64,000 nucleotides of DNA from Cycas panzhihuaensis (GCA_023213395.1 CM041465.1:157239741-157303740); one strand, 5' to 3'. Shown: positions 1 to 11,174, numbered from the stretch's first letter. Translations and numbers: made by a program. The notes: a model not told the origin generated them from the letters alone.

Positions 1-517
1 TAAATATGGTCTGCTGTATAAACCTAATTCAAACTTCAAACTTTCTATATACACAGATTCAGACTTTACAAGAGATAAAGATACAGGAAGATCTACTTCT
101 GGGTATATAACGTTTCTTAGAACAGCGCCAATATCATGGAGATCTAGACGGTAGAAGATAGTTACAAATTTAACTGCCAAAGCTAAATACATTGCTGCTT
201 CTAAGACTAGTAAAGAGGTGATATGGCTTAGAAATTTATTAGAAACATTGAATATCACCTAAATAAGTTCTATCGACCTTTATGTGAATAATCAATCAGT
301 AATCTACATGGCAAAAAATCCTATATTTCATTATTGTACCAAACACATAAGTACGAAAATCCACAAGATTAGAGAACTTGTTCATGATGGCACAATTCAA
401 TTGGAATACTACCCCATAGCAGATTAAGTGGCTGATATTTTCACTAAACCACTACAAAAGGTGAAGTTTAAACAGTTTTGAAGGCAACTCAGCCTTAGGG
501 CCTCCATCTTTGACTAA
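1..517 (+). pseudogene. Copia RNase H remnant (3' end of pol)
   Basis: The window opens inside the RNase H domain of a Ty1/Copia polyprotein. In one frame it reads the typical Copia series: a YTDSDFTRDKDTGRSTSGY stretch, then PISWRSRR, KYIAASKTSKEVIWLR, HISTKIHKIRELVHDG and VADIFTKPL. It aligns along its length with the RNase H of the complete Copia element at 60485-61009, so the two belong to one family. Several stops interrupt it at places where that copy has CAG, CAA or CGA (for example before KIV and inside the AD-VADIF motif). It is not functional. The remainder of the element lies outside the window to the left. Confidence 0.93.
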
Positions 518-965
518 TCAAAGAAGATGGCAATAGAATCATCATATTCTATTCTCTTCGTGAAAACCCCTTGTGACCAAGGAAGAATAAGAGTAAGTCT
601 CTACTCTATTCTATTTGTGAAAACCCCATGTGGGCACAGAAGGATAAGGGTTGTACTAGTTTTGGAAAATCAGAACCTGTGAAAACCCAAAAGGGCATAG
701 GGGATGATCAAACGGTATATGGAGACTTAGCAGATTAAGCTGCACATTTAAGTTGCTTGGCTATCAGGTTACATCAAAGAGCCACCTTAGCTATTTTAAT
801 TTATAAAAGGGGCTATAGATCTTAGAAAGTTTATGCGTTTTTATTCCCCATAAGGGTTTTCCCATAAAAGTGTCATTTAGAATTTCAATGTAATAATAAG
901 GCTCAAATGAAGACCTCATAGAATAGATTTTCTCAAAATTTACCTTTCACCATTAAGGGGAGGAT
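518..965 (+). repeat. Copia 3' untranslated region with short tandem repeat and polypurine tract
   Basis: Between the RNase H stop and the LTR there is a non-coding stretch. From about 555 to 700 it contains three imperfect copies of a unit built around GTGAAAACCCC..GGGCACAGAAGGATAAG. The same triplication is found at about 1050 bases after the window position 60000 in the related element (61045-61200). A purine-rich tract ending just before 966 (AAGGGGAGGA) fits the plus-strand priming site of an LTR element. Confidence 0.7.
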
Positions 966-1275
966 TGAAAGAGGTTACTGTGTCAAGGTTATTTGTGTAG
1001 ATTAATTATGTGACCTTAGGATATATTGTTAGTATTAGTCTCTTAATAAAATGCACTTTATATGCATTTAGATGTAATTTTGAGTTCATATCATTAGGCA
1101 AAAAATCCTAACCCTAATGCTCACCCTTAATAATAAAAGGTGAAATCTCAAGGAGGGAGTCATTATTCATTCACACCTCTAAGCTTGTTCTCATATCTCG
1201 TTTCATCTCTTTTTCATTCTCCATTGCTATTATATGCATGTGAGTGATTTATTCCCTAGATCCATCCTTCCTTCA
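966..1275 (+). repeat. Copia 3' LTR
   Basis: The sequence starts with TGAAAGAGG immediately after a polypurine tract. Its first part corresponds to the LTR at 61443-61740 (TGAAAAGGG, then a GTCAAGG/ACACAAGG segment), and it ends near a CTAGATCCATCC..TTCA stretch resembling the GGATAGATCC..TTCA end of that LTR. Length of about 310 bp matches the 298-bp LTRs of the related complete element. The right boundary is inferred from that comparison and is uncertain by some bases. Confidence 0.7.
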
Positions 1276-1349
1276 CTAAGTCAGGCTGACAAGATACAAT
1301 TGTTATCTAATGTGCTTCAGAGTATTCTAGTATATATATGATATCAGTC

Positions 1350-3265
1350 TTTAGGATCCTGACCAAAGTTATTATAATATTAGAATCAATTTAGAAGAGA
1401 TTTCTTTGGTCAAGGGTTGAAGAGAAGGAAATGGTTCATCTAGTTGCTTGAGAGAAAGTTTGTTAACCAAAATGAATAGGGGGTTTGAACCTTAAGAGAG
1501 TGGCAACATTTAACAAGGCCCCGATGGTGAAACTCAAATGGCATCTGGCTATGGGAAAAGGAGCACTCTCAGAAAGGATCTTATCCTAAAAATATCTCCA
1601 TGGTTAGAATTTTTTGTTGGAGCATCTTGGGACCCTTTTAGGATCTCCTATATAGAGAAGTATAAAATACTCTAGACAAACATTAGTTGCAGGTGTGCAA
1701 TGGAGACTAGGCAATGGAGCTTCCATAAATTTCTAAGAAGACATGTGGTGTAGGCTAGTATAATTGTCCAAAAAGGGAGATCTAGAGCCCTTAATGGAAG
1801 AATATATTAAAATTTATGGTACTAAGGTTAAAGATTATTGGGAGGGCTAATGCTAGACAAGAAGATGGAGATCATTTGAGGAACTTGAGAGGAACCTAAC
1901 CCTCAAGAATGTGATGGAGGAGCTTAGAAAAACCCTTGTGTAATGCTACATTCCCAAATTTAAAGTGGTTGATGATATGGTCTAGCTCCTATCCCCTTCT
2001 GGTGACTATACTGTAAAGAATGGGTATCTTTTCCTATGTCTAGAGGAAGGAGCACTCAATTCTCCTTTGTTGAACAAGGTTTGGAGGATGGGTCTAACTC
2101 CCAAAGTGGCAGTTTTCTAGTAGTTATGCCTAAAGAACAAGATCTTGACTATGGATAATATGTGAAGAAGGGGCTTTGTGATGGCTAATAGGTGTGTTTT
2201 ATGTTGTGAGAACAAGGAGTTAGTGGATCATATCCTCCTTCATTGCTCTTACTCTAGAAATGTTTGGAAGGTCATTTGGGCCAAGTTTGGGGTGGAATAT
2301 ATGACAATGAGAACTATTAAGAAGTAATTTATGGCTTGGGCCAGCCCTTTTAGAAGTAAGAATCTAGCGTACATATGGTAGATTACCATGCATGAGTGAG
2401 CACAGAACCTATAGAAGGAGGAGAATATGAGGGATTTTCAGGAGAAGAAGAGGGATGAAACTGATCTATCAGGATCTATTCGTAGTGATATCCTAGAACT
2501 AGTAAACATGCAACTAAAGAAGAGAGATTTATTATGGGTTCAGAAGAGATTGTCCTAAAATTTTTGGGAGTAGAAAAGGTGATTATTATACTTGAAAACA
2601 GAAAGAGGATATGTCCATGGGTTCCCCTCTCCCTTGAAAAACTGGATGAAAATTAACTTTGACAGGACTACTAAAAGAAACTCAAGGGAGACTGGGGGAG
2701 GTGGCATATGTAAAAATCTAGAAGGTGACATTTTGTGGGATTTTGTTAATTATTATGGTAGCTAAACAAACCATAGGGCTGAGATGTCAGCTATGAGGAG
2801 AGCGGTTGAGATGGCTCTTTAGGAAGACCATGAGAGGGTTATTATTGAGGGGGACTCCCTAAATATAATAAATATGCTTAGGGAGGAGGCTGCAACTGAA
2901 TGGAAATTAGCAACCATGATTAAAGATACTCAAAAAGTTCTTAGGAGCATAGAATATGTGAAGACTTCTCACATGTATAGAGAAGGGAATGGAGATGTTG
3001 ACAGACTGGATAATTAGGGTGTATCACACTAGAGAAATTACGTATAAAAAGAGGATTTCCCTTAGGAGGTTTTGAGTTAGGTGAAGGAGGATTTGAAATC
3101 CATAGTTTACATGGAGGATTAGAGCTATCCATTAGGCTTGTCGTGGTAAGGGGAGGATATGGGTTTATGATGTCGAGGATGGCAATTTTAATTATCGATA
3201 AGGTAACTTTGTAAAAAGGGTTAGGACTCTATAAACCCCTTCATTTATACCATACTAAAAAAAAA
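1350..3265 (+). mobile_element. 5'-truncated plant L1-type LINE, 3' half of ORF2 with poly-A
   Basis: This block is a degraded copy of the same LINE family as 11049-15471. It corresponds to the part of that copy from about 13560 to its end. Traces of the post-RT connection region come first (EEISLVKG and later matches), then the zinc-binding zf-RVT region (CVLCCENKELVDHILLHC at about 2195-2255), then an RVT_3 RNase H domain (NFDRTTKRNSRETGGGGICK, about 2655-2715; VIIEGDSLN). A run of nine A residues at 3257-3265 marks its 3' end. Numerous stops break the frame. I could not find target-site duplications. Confidence 0.88.
2640..3020 (+). pseudogene. LINE ORF2 RNase H (RVT_3) domain remnant
   Basis: This is the RNase H domain at the C-terminal end of a plant LINE ORF2. 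The motif NFDRTTKRN, then GGGGICK, NHRAEMSAMRRAVEMAL and IIEGDSLNIINML are the usual landmarks of RVT_3 domains (first Asp, the AE..A helix, the GDS motif), followed by the conserved YREGNGDVDRLDN end. Two in-frame stops (after YYGS and after VEMAL) lie where Q or similar codons are expected. It aligns with 14827-15250 in the second LINE of this window. Confidence 0.85.
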
Positions 3266-3589
3266 GTGGTTATAGCATCGATTAAGAAGTAACATATGTC
3301 ATAGGTTGAACATATTGACTAGAGCCAATATGATATTCTGATAGACAAGGTTAACAAGCCAAAGTAGATTAAGATACCCTCTCTAATTAAGAACTAATAA
3401 AATTTGATGAGTATAAGGGTAGATTTTACATCAAGGGAACAAAAGTAGAAGGAGCAACTTGAGTTCCTAAGGCATACAAAATCAAAGTTAAGAGTGCCCA
3501 ATTATAAGAAAGAGTGATTATGCAAGGGGGACTTAAGAATTTAGTAATAAAAGTATTATAACTTTAAATATAAATAATTAAAGATAAAC
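3266..3589. other. Unassigned AT-rich stretch
   Basis: This lies between the LINE poly-A and the alignable part of the Gypsy LTR. No coding or repeat signal is clear. It may be the remaining 3' part of the minus-strand Gypsy LTR, since the corresponding region beside the other LTR (before 9950) is also alignable only weakly. Confidence 0.4.
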
Positions 3590-3921
3590 TTTGGTAGGAC
3601 ACCACTCCTTCAATGACGATAATACACCAGTACAACACCCAGATAATACCAAAATAGAGCACTTGTATTGTAATACCCTTTGAGAGGGAAACTTTCCAAT
3701 CACATATAATAGCAATGATATTTAAGATACTACACTCTAAGGATTACATAAATACATATAGGGATTTATGGATACTACATAATCTCCTACTTATGCATGT
3801 GGGATATTAAGAAGAGAAAAGAAGCAGAAAAAATAAAAGATATAATAGAAGATAAGAGAGAGAAAAAGTAGAAGATATAAAAGAATATAAGAGAAAGTAA
3901 GTTAAGGGTTAGATCCCTAAT
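3590..3921 (-). repeat. Gypsy 3' LTR (alignable part)
   Basis: It aligns with 9950-10303. Shared landmarks are ACACCACTCCTTCAATGA, GCACTTGTATTGTAATACCC and the AAGTTAAG..TTAG(A/T) end. On the minus strand it is preceded by a purine tract (complement of CCCCCTCTTT at 3926-3935), the expected polypurine tract. The far end cannot be fixed. Confidence 0.75.
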
Positions 3922-3999
3922 AATTCCCCCTCTTTAAAAAATCTTTGCCCTTAAAACTTGTTGATCTTAGGATGCTAATAGATAAATTGTCCATTCTCC

Positions 4000-5110
4000 T
4001 AGGTTGCATCTTTTTATGGAAGTTATTTCTATTTAATAAGATACTTAATGATTTATCTAGATCATAGATGTTGGATTCTTCTATTGATGATGCATTTTGG
4101 AATGAGTTGATGTTGCCCCTACTCATTTGAGATAGGTAATTCTGTTTGAACTTATACCTACTTCCTAATTACCCTCTTAAGATATGAAACATAAAAGACA
4201 TTATGGATCCTTGATGGTGGTGGTAAGTCCAAGGCATATGCAACTTCACTAATATTTTTAAGAATTTTATAAAGTCCATAAAATTGATGTTGTAATTTAT
4301 GCAACCCATCCCTTTTGAGAGATGCCTACTTGTACAATTGCAACCATAAGTATACCCAATCACCTAGTTAAAATGCTTATTCACTTTGCCCTTTATCTGC
4401 ATATTATTTCATTTAATTTTGTGCAAGGTTTAGATTTTTCTTGAGTAGCTTGAGAATCTCTATTGTTTAGTAGATGTGGTTCTCAACTGCTTGAACCTTA
4501 GAATTGATTATGGCATAATTCTTATGTGTGGGTGGTTCATAGCTATATAATGCTTAGAATGGAGTCATTTCTATTTATGCATGATAAGTTATCTTATACC
4601 ATCATTCTGTTAAGGGAAGCCAATGATGATACTCACACTACTTGTCTAAAGCATAATAATAAAGGTGTCCTTTAAGGCACTTATTGACTACCTCAATTTG
4701 ACCATCTATTAATAGATGGTAGGATGAGCTCATTACCAGTTTAGTACCAAGCAAATAGAAGAGTTTCATCTAGAAGTTGCTAGTGAACTTTGGATCTCGA
4801 TTACTAACTATGTGTTTAGGCATGCCGTGCAACTTGTATATATCTTTTTAAATGATATTAGCAATTTGCTTTACGTTATATGTAGCTTTGATTCCATAGA
4901 AATGAGCACATTTAGTTAACCTATTAATAACCATAAGTATAGCATCCTTTTATTTTGACTTGGGTAGACTAATAATGAAGTCCATAGAAATTTCTTCCTA
5001 TTATTGATTTGGTATAGAAAAGGGTTGTTGCAGTCCTTGGGACTTAACTGTTCTTTTCTTATATCATTGATAAATTTCACATGAGAAAACATATCGCGTT
5101 AAATCCCTTT
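4000..5110 (-). pseudogene. Gypsy integrase remnant (core and C-terminal region)
   Basis: Read on the minus strand, the integrase core begins with SMDFIISLPKS at about 4990. It continues with LMVINRLTKCAHF, KLHGMPKHIVSNRDPKFTS (second catalytic Asp) and GQIEVVNKCLKD (catalytic Glu), so all three acidic residues of the D,D,E triad can still be seen. At 4169-4363 follows the C-terminal module: Q-less HLSKGMGCINYNINFMDF, FKILVKLHMPW and HQGSIMSFMFHILRG, which correspond to the GPY/F region and the HNVFHVSCL-type end of plant Gypsy integrases. Stops and frameshifts are frequent. Confidence 0.85.
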
Positions 5111-5244
5111 TTAGCCCTTCATATTCTTGTACCAAAGAATATTTGTGGACCATGTGTAGTGGGTTGAGTGCCATACCCTAGCTTAAAGGTCTTAAATAAT
5201 ATGCTTTATAAAAGGGTCGTGATCCCATTCTTACTTAGTGACTA

Positions 5245-5475
5245 TTATCCATGAAGAATCGACCATGGTAATGGAATATAGTGCAAAGCCTTCTTCCTTA
5301 AAAGATAAAGCATCAGCCAATATATTATCCTTGCCTTTTTTATATATGATTTCAAAGACAAAAGCTCATATTTTAGCGACCCATTTGTTTGTTCTTCAAA
5401 TGTTGTCCTTTGAGCTAGAAAATATTTTAAGATGTCATGGTCTATTTTAATTTGGAAATGCATCCCCAATAAATA
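5245..5475 (-). pseudogene. Gypsy RNase H, C-terminal half
   Basis: On the minus strand this reads YLLGMHFQIKIDHDILKYFL followed by AQRTTFEEQ, then YIKKARIIYWLMLYLLRKK. This is the second half of the Gypsy RNase H (YLLG-HFQIKTDH-SLKYF and the D-LSRK end). The first half, ending in a YEKEILINFHTVRKY-like motif, lies at about 5966-6110. The two halves are separated by an inserted sequence. Confidence 0.82.
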
Positions 5476-5964
5476 TTATCACTATTTCTTGGAGAGAAAA
5501 TATAATTGTAGAAGCAATGTGATAATAGAACTTTAAACCATGCAAAGAACAAATAGCATAAGTCAAGCACTTAATAAAGAACACTAGGAGATTTAAGTAT
5601 AAGCATAGACATTTTATTAATCTGAGCAATAGCTCAAGAATTATAGAGATGAATAAACTCCAACTCTTCTCATCGACTCATCAAAGACTTATCCACAACC
5701 ATGTTACATGTTCCATTACATAAGAATATATAGACACAACATTATAAGATATTGCCTTGCAGTTTTACAACACAATGGACATAAACCACAGGCCAACAAA
5801 AACATCCATATTTTTTTCTATGGGGCTCTTGCCCCCAAACCCCCACCTAGAGGACCATTGACCCCCTAGGCCCCCTAGTTAGGGGCCCTATAACAGACCC
5901 TTAGACCCCACAAAGTATAACTCTTATACCCATATACCACTTGTAAAGTGTTCAACATATCTAA
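5476..5964 (-). repeat. Insertion inside Gypsy RNase H, probable solo LTR
   Basis: About 490 bp separate two halves of one RNase H domain, between a VRKY motif and a YLLG motif that are normally a few residues apart. On the minus strand the insert begins near TGTTGAACACTT. It contains a GC-rich run (a GGGGGTTTGGGGGCAAG block at about 5826-5842 and several GGGGCC/CCTAGG steps), then an AATAAAA polyadenylation-like signal near 5610. It has no coding capacity. This composition suits a solo LTR. The exact ends and the target duplication are not certain. Confidence 0.55.
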
Positions 5965-5965
5965 T

Positions 5966-7060
5966 ATTTCCTAACTGTATGAAAATTTATTAATATCTCC
6001 TTCTCATAAGTGGATTTGACTTGAGCCCTAGGTGTAAGTTGATGACTTTCAAAGGCTAAAGGTTTTTCTTCTTGTATTAAAACTACTCCAATGCCTTGCC
6101 CTTATGTGTCACATTTAATAATGAAGGTCTTTGTAAAGTCTAGTATTGCAAAGACTAAAATGGTAGTTAATGCCACCTTTAAGTGTTTAAATTCTTCAGA
6201 GGCCTTATCATTCCAATGAAAGAAATCCTTTTTTAATATGTTGGTTAAAGGGGAAGAAATCCTAGCATAACCCTAAACAAACTTTTGATAATACCCTTTG
6301 ATTCTTAAGAATCCATGAAGGTCCTTAATGTTTTTGGGTTTAGTCTAGTTTGTAATAACTACAATTTTCTTAGGATCCACCTTTACTCTTTCTTAGGAGA
6401 TAATATAGCCCAAATATTCTATTTCTATTTGTCTAAATTGACACTTCAATTTTTTGGCATAAAGTTAGTTGTCTACAAGCACCTATAATGTCTTATCAAT
6501 ATGTTGAAGATGGTCTTCCCAAGTACAATTAAACATCAGAATGTCATCAAAGAAGACTAACATAGACTTTTTAAAGTAAGGCCAAAAGAGTTTATTCATA
6601 AAGCCTTAAAAGGTGGTTGGGGCATTAGTCAGGCGAAAGGGCATGACTAAAAAATCATAATATCCTTTATGTTGATGAAATGCCATCATATGAACATCCT
6701 TTGCTTTGATCCTAATTTGATGGCATCTTAACTGCAAGTCCAATGATATGAAGAATGTTACTCTATAGAGCTTGTCTAAGAGTTTATCAATGATTGGAAT
6801 AAGAAATTTATCCTTGATGGTTATCTTATTGAGATTGCAATGGCCTACACATGTAAAATAAGCCATCCTTTTTTCTTATTATAATCACTGAGTCAGAAAA
6901 GGTAGTTTTACTTTCCCTAATAATACCAATATTAAGGAGTTCTTGAACTAGTCATTCAATTTCATTCTTTTATTAGTAGGGGTACCAATATGGTAAAATA
7001 CAAGGAGGATTGCTTCCGCTACTAGGTCAATGATATGATTTTGGTCATGTATAGTAGGAG
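5966..7060 (-). pseudogene. Gypsy reverse transcriptase and RNase H N-terminal half
   Basis: The minus strand encodes a Ty3/Gypsy RT. At 6606-6866 is an open stretch reading CNLNKITIKDKFLIPIIDKL, then FFISLDLQLRCHQIRI, then HKGYYDFLVMPFRLTNAPTTF. These are the motifs NK.T.KD.FPIP.ID.LLD, FS.LDL..GYHQIR and YEFLVMPFGLTNAP. Downstream come the connection region and the RNase H start (VVLIQEEKPLAFESHQLTP at about 6060-6115). The F-D-DD catalytic segment lies after NAPTTF in a broken frame. Confidence 0.87.
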
Positions 7061-7329
7061 ACCTAGAGGAATATTATAAAAGACCTAGTTGTGGTGGTGA
7101 AGCACCAATTTTAAGTCATTTAGGATGCCATCATCTTAGAGAATGTCCCTTTCCATTAGAAGTTTCTAACCTTCCATAGCATAACATTTGGCAAACCACC
7201 CTTTTTAATGAGCTTCTCCATATGGTGTGAGTTGATGATTTGAGTTGGGAGAGGAATGATCCCATTCAATTGATGGTTGATTCTTTCATAAATAAATCAG
7301 ATGAAGAGCTCATGCATATTTAGTTGAAT

Positions 7330-7560
7330 GGCTCCTAGTGGTTTAAGCTATTATATCCCTAGTAGAACATTGACTCCTCTAACATAAATGATATATATAG
7401 AAGTGGAGAGTTGATAGTCACCCATTTGTAACTTGATATTATGGAATCTTCCCCTATAAGAGAGTGTCCCTCCATTAGCCACCATAACCTAAAAATTTTA
7501 TACAGGATATGGAAAACAATTGAGTTCTTTAGCAAGTTTCTGATTAATAAAATTATGGGT
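7330..7560 (-). pseudogene. Gypsy aspartic protease remnant
   Basis: On the minus strand the sequence reads ILIDSRSTHNFINQKLAKEL, then VMVANGGTLSYRG and GVNVLLGI. This is the retroviral-type aspartic protease of plant Gypsy elements (usual active site LIDSGSTHNFI). The conserved Gly of the D-S-G motif has changed to Arg. Its place between gag and RT is as expected. Confidence 0.8.
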
Positions 7561-7739
7561 ACTCCTAGAATCTATGAGGATGAAGACTTTCCTTTTCTTG
7601 ATATACCCAATAAGTTTGAATGTTTATGGGACTATAATTTCCACATGGGCATGCATGGATATAGTAGCGGTATCTTCGTCTTCTTCCTTAGATAGGTCAC
7701 AAACATTATTTTCTAGCTCTAAGGGGACTTTTTATGTTG

Positions 7740-8700
7740 GCTTATCATCTTAGACATCCTCAATGATGAATAAATATCATTTAGGACAAGTATGTTCTTT
7801 GTTCTACATTTGATTGTAATGAATACATAAGCCTTTTAGCCATTTTTCATCCATCTCTTAGGAAGTCATTCATAGCATACCAGGAACCTAAAATTATAGT
7901 CACTTTTCTAGAAATGTTCATGAAAAGGATTAAGATACCTTATTTTTTGCTTTGATATATCAAGTAAAATTGATAGTTATAGAGGTGTTATCAAATTTTA
8001 GGAGACGCAACTCATCTCTGATGTCATCTCGTAACCCATTGATGTATAACTCAAGTAATTTATCCTAAGAGAGACCATCAACCCTTATGGAGAGACATTG
8101 ATATTCTATCATATAAGCCAAAATAATGCCCTTTTATATTACTTTAGCGAACTAATTAAAGTAATCATGATCCCAAGTACTATCATATTGAGTTTGAGGT
8201 CCTTAAGAAAACTCTCCTATTGATAATTGAACCCGCTAATTATTTTCATAATCCATTGGTATCATTGGTAGGGTTTAGTTTCCATGTGCAAAGAGGTAAG
8301 AGAGATCTCCTTATCAGCTAAAACCTAGTAAAGAGAAAAGAATTATTCCATTTAGGTGACCCAAGTGTACATATTTGTGCCATTAAATTTCTTGATTTCT
8401 ACCTTAGTAAGGAAGTTAGGACATAAGTGTCTACTATCATTATCTTCATCTTTCTTATTGAAGCAACCCTCACATATGTGAGTAGTGTCATCAAATTCAA
8501 TCTTTTCTTTAGACTTGTAATGGTTGCCTTCTTCTTTAGAAAGTTTCATAGTTGTGAGCTCTAGTATTACCCTTTCAAATTTTTTATTGAAGTCAATTTA
8601 GATTTGTAACATGTCTTCTCGAAATTGTGTAATAGCATCTTTAAGATCTTGAGTCCAGTTAGGATTCACCTTAAAGTCCATCTGTTTGTCAGACCTAAGT
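7740..8700 (-). pseudogene. Gypsy gag remnant with zinc knuckle
   Basis: An open piece at 8352-8549 reads KVEIKKFNGTNMYTWVT, followed after a stop by MEQFFSLYQVLADKEISLTS. This is the FDGT-P--W--QMEQFF start of plant Gypsy Gag capsid domains. At about 7775-7835 the minus strand shows a KGLCIHYNQM-NKEHTCPK stretch, a decayed CCHC zinc knuckle (usual form GLC..C..KW.PGH.C). The frame is broken by stops. Confidence 0.75.
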
Positions 8701-9949
8701 TGAATATTAGTTAGTAAATATAAATGAAAGGGGTTTGATGGGGTGTCTATAGACTATTTATCTCCAATGTTTTACAATTAGTTCTAAAACTTTATTTTAA
8801 ATTCAGAAGTAAAAAGGGGGTTAAGGCAATCTGGTTATAAAATGAGGAGTATATAAGCTTCTTATAGATTTTTGGGTCTCTTAGTTAGGTTCAAACCCTT
8901 GTAAGGTGAAATTCTCCCACTTTTGCAAAAAATTGGAAATCTAGATAGAGGATTTTTGGTCCCAAATTATAAGAGGATTCTACACCCAAATTTGGGAGGA
9001 AAATCAAGTTATTAGTGATGAGTTATGATCAAGAGAAGAAAAAATAGAATTTGGGAATTTCCAAGAATTCAATATGGAATTTGGGTAGGAGTCATCAAGG
9101 GAGATTTTATGTAGAATGATGTTTTGGATGGTCCTCTAAAGTTTTAAATGAAGTCGAGCTCCTTGTAATGAGATATCTCCTTTTTGGTGAAATTTTTTGG
9201 ACTTTTTTAATCTCTTATAATCAATTGACTAACTATGTGTGTATGAATTGATGATAAATTAGCTAGATACACTAGGTTTTATACATAATGATGACTAACT
9301 CATAGACTAACTAGGTACATATAAACCACTAATAAATTATCGAGGTACACTAGGTTTGGGATTGTATGATTTGTAGGCCCTCTGATATACTGATCCTAGT
9401 CATAAATAGTATCAACTTATAGAGGCTAATGCTCTACTCTATAGTTGTATTATACCATCTTTAGTGTATATAGAAAGTAACTTCCCAAGCTAACCACTTA
9501 TCAGTTCACTACAAATTACAAACGATCGATAAGTTTCACATAGTTACCTATACTAGGAATGCCTACCTAAAGGGTCTTCATATATACTTGCAGGTATGTG
9601 GAGGCATAATTATATAGCCAATTTCTGTCTAAGGCTTAGTTCAAGAGTGTGATCTTTAGTCTTTCATATAAGGGGTAAAATTTTCATGATATGCTTAGCC
9701 CAAAATGATAGTTCCTTATGATATTTATAGATCCCCATCATAGGGTTTATATTTAAATGTAGAGGAAAATTGCCAAGTGGTTGTGTCAAGGCAATTGCCC
9801 GATTATAATGTTGTCTACCCCTACAAAGTAGAAGTAACTAAGCAAAAATTTAAAATTAGAATAAATATTGATATGAATGAAATCGATAGAGAAAAAACTA
9901 ACTATTCAATACCTTCAAATCTCCCACAGACCGTGGATCAACTACTCTA
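8701..9949 (-). other. Gypsy leader and undefined LTR part
   Basis: No coding signal. On the minus strand this lies between the 5' LTR and gag. A weak primer-binding-like motif (minus-strand TATCAGAGGGC, near 9378-9390) resembles the TGGTATCAGAGC site complementary to initiator tRNA-Met. If it is real, the LTR would extend to about 9395 and be near 900 bp long. Confidence 0.4.
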
Positions 9950-10212
9950 ATACACTTAAAAGGATACCACTCCTCCAATGATAACAACACACCAGCATAG
10001 CATCCAGATAAGACTAAAAGAGAGCATTTGTATTGTAATACCCTTTAAGGTGGCAACCACCCAATTACATACAATAGTAATGATATTCAAGATACTTCAC
10101 TCTAAGGATTACATAAATATATATAGGGCTCTATGGCCACTACACAACCTCATACTTGTGTATGTAAGATATTAAGAAGAGAGAAGTAGGAGAAATAGAA
10201 GATACAAGAGAA

Positions 10213-10247
<35 letters not shown>

Positions 10248-10303
10248 AGAAGTAAAAGATATAAGAGAATATAAGAGAAAGTAAGTTAAGAGTTGAAACC
10301 ATA
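9950..10303 (-). repeat. Gypsy 5' LTR (alignable part)
   Basis: It aligns with 3590-3921: ACCACTCCTCCAATGA, CATTTGTATTGTAATACCC and the AAGTAAGTTAAGAGTT end. It differs from the 3' copy by a long GA repeat at 10215-10246, which is only a short GA tract in the other LTR. Confidence 0.75.
10215..10246. repeat. (GA)n microsatellite inside Gypsy 5' LTR
   Basis: A run of about 16 GA units. The matching place in the 3' LTR (about 3853-3862) has only about four units. Confidence 0.95.
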
Positions 10304-11032
10304 AAAAACTTAATACTATAGGCCTAGGTGGAGTAGTTTCTATATGAGAAGGAGAAGGTGACTCAAAGAGTGTTAATTGAGAGTGAACTAAAGATTCACC
10401 TAAAGGATGTGAAGTATGGAAAGTCTCCTATTAAGGAACATTCTCTATGAAGATATTCTCTTCAGAGGGACCAAAAGCGTGATGCATACCTTTTATTGTA
10501 ATAGAAGTAAACATAAGGAGAAGCCTCTAGATTACTAAGAAAAATATAGCATTCAAGAAATACTTAGTTATAATGTATGATAAATGAAAATCAAGCTCAA
10601 AATAAATTCAAGTAGTATGAAAATAAGTTTATAAAGGGCCAAATAATGATCAAACTTTATACATTAAATTAAATTTAAAGGATGAGTAAAAAATCCTAAA
10701 TGATTATTTTTTGTAACGATGTCTAAATTAGGAACCCATCAATTTAAACAGTTCATAAAACATGTGTTATATAAGTGAGATATGGTTAAAAACGTAAAGT
10801 GATATTGTTAAAGAAATGTATTGAGATAACAAAAATTTTAAGATATGCATTATTAAATGTTGATTAAATGGGGTCATGCAACCACTCTTTTCATCCACAT
10901 GTGAATAAGGATCATGCCAATTTAGATAAAACACAAGGATCATATGAATAAAGATGGTGATGGAATAAATAGAGAATACAATTATCACAGTATAAGTGAG
11001 TTACAAATAAATTAACAATGAATATAGGTCAT
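10304..11032. other. Unassigned sequence between Gypsy and LINE
   Basis: No recognisable domain. From about 10330 to 10560 the minus strand has an open stretch with Ser/Pro/Thr-rich content (FGPSEENIFIENVP, SPSPSHIETTPP), perhaps a retroelement linker, but I cannot assign it. The rest is AT-rich and featureless. Confidence 0.4.
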
Positions 11033-11048
11033 AAAAGAGTTGTTTTAG
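11033..11048. repeat. LINE target-site duplication, left copy
   Basis: AAAAGAGTTGTTTTAG stands directly before the LINE and is repeated exactly at 15472-15487, after the poly-A. Confidence 0.93.
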
Positions 11049-11049
11049 T

Positions 11050-11157
11050 GCGACAAGGGAAAAGGAAATAATGGCCTAAATCGACCTGGGGATCCAAAGT
11101 ACTCTTAAGGAAGGGGGTGTGTTTGAAGGCCCCCTCCTAAGAAGCAGGAAAGGATGA
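11050..11157 (+). pseudogene. LINE ORF1 C-terminal end
   Basis: Thirty-six codons with one stop. The sequence matches the end of ORF1 in the younger LINE near 63795-63903 (ATREKE, QSTLKEGG, LRSRKG and stop). It shows that the 5' truncation occurred within ORF1, about 100 bp before its stop codon. Confidence 0.85.
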
Positions 11158-11174
11158 TAGATACGGTTCTGACC

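Larger units (their letters stand above)
3590..10303 (-). mobile_element. Minus-strand Gypsy LTR retrotransposon
   Basis: A nearly complete Ty3/Gypsy element reads on the minus strand in the order 5' LTR (high coordinates), leader, gag with zinc knuckle, aspartic protease, RT, RNase H, integrase with a C-terminal GPY-type region, and 3' LTR (low coordinates). All domains are recognisable by translation, but the frame is broken many times. The two LTR-like blocks align at 3590-3921 and 9950-10303. A separate sequence splits the RNase H at about 5476-5964. The element is old and certainly inactive. Confidence 0.88.

Noticed and set aside
7441-7695. 84-codon plus-strand open frame
   Set aside because: Opposite strand of the Gypsy protease; no motif on the plus strand.
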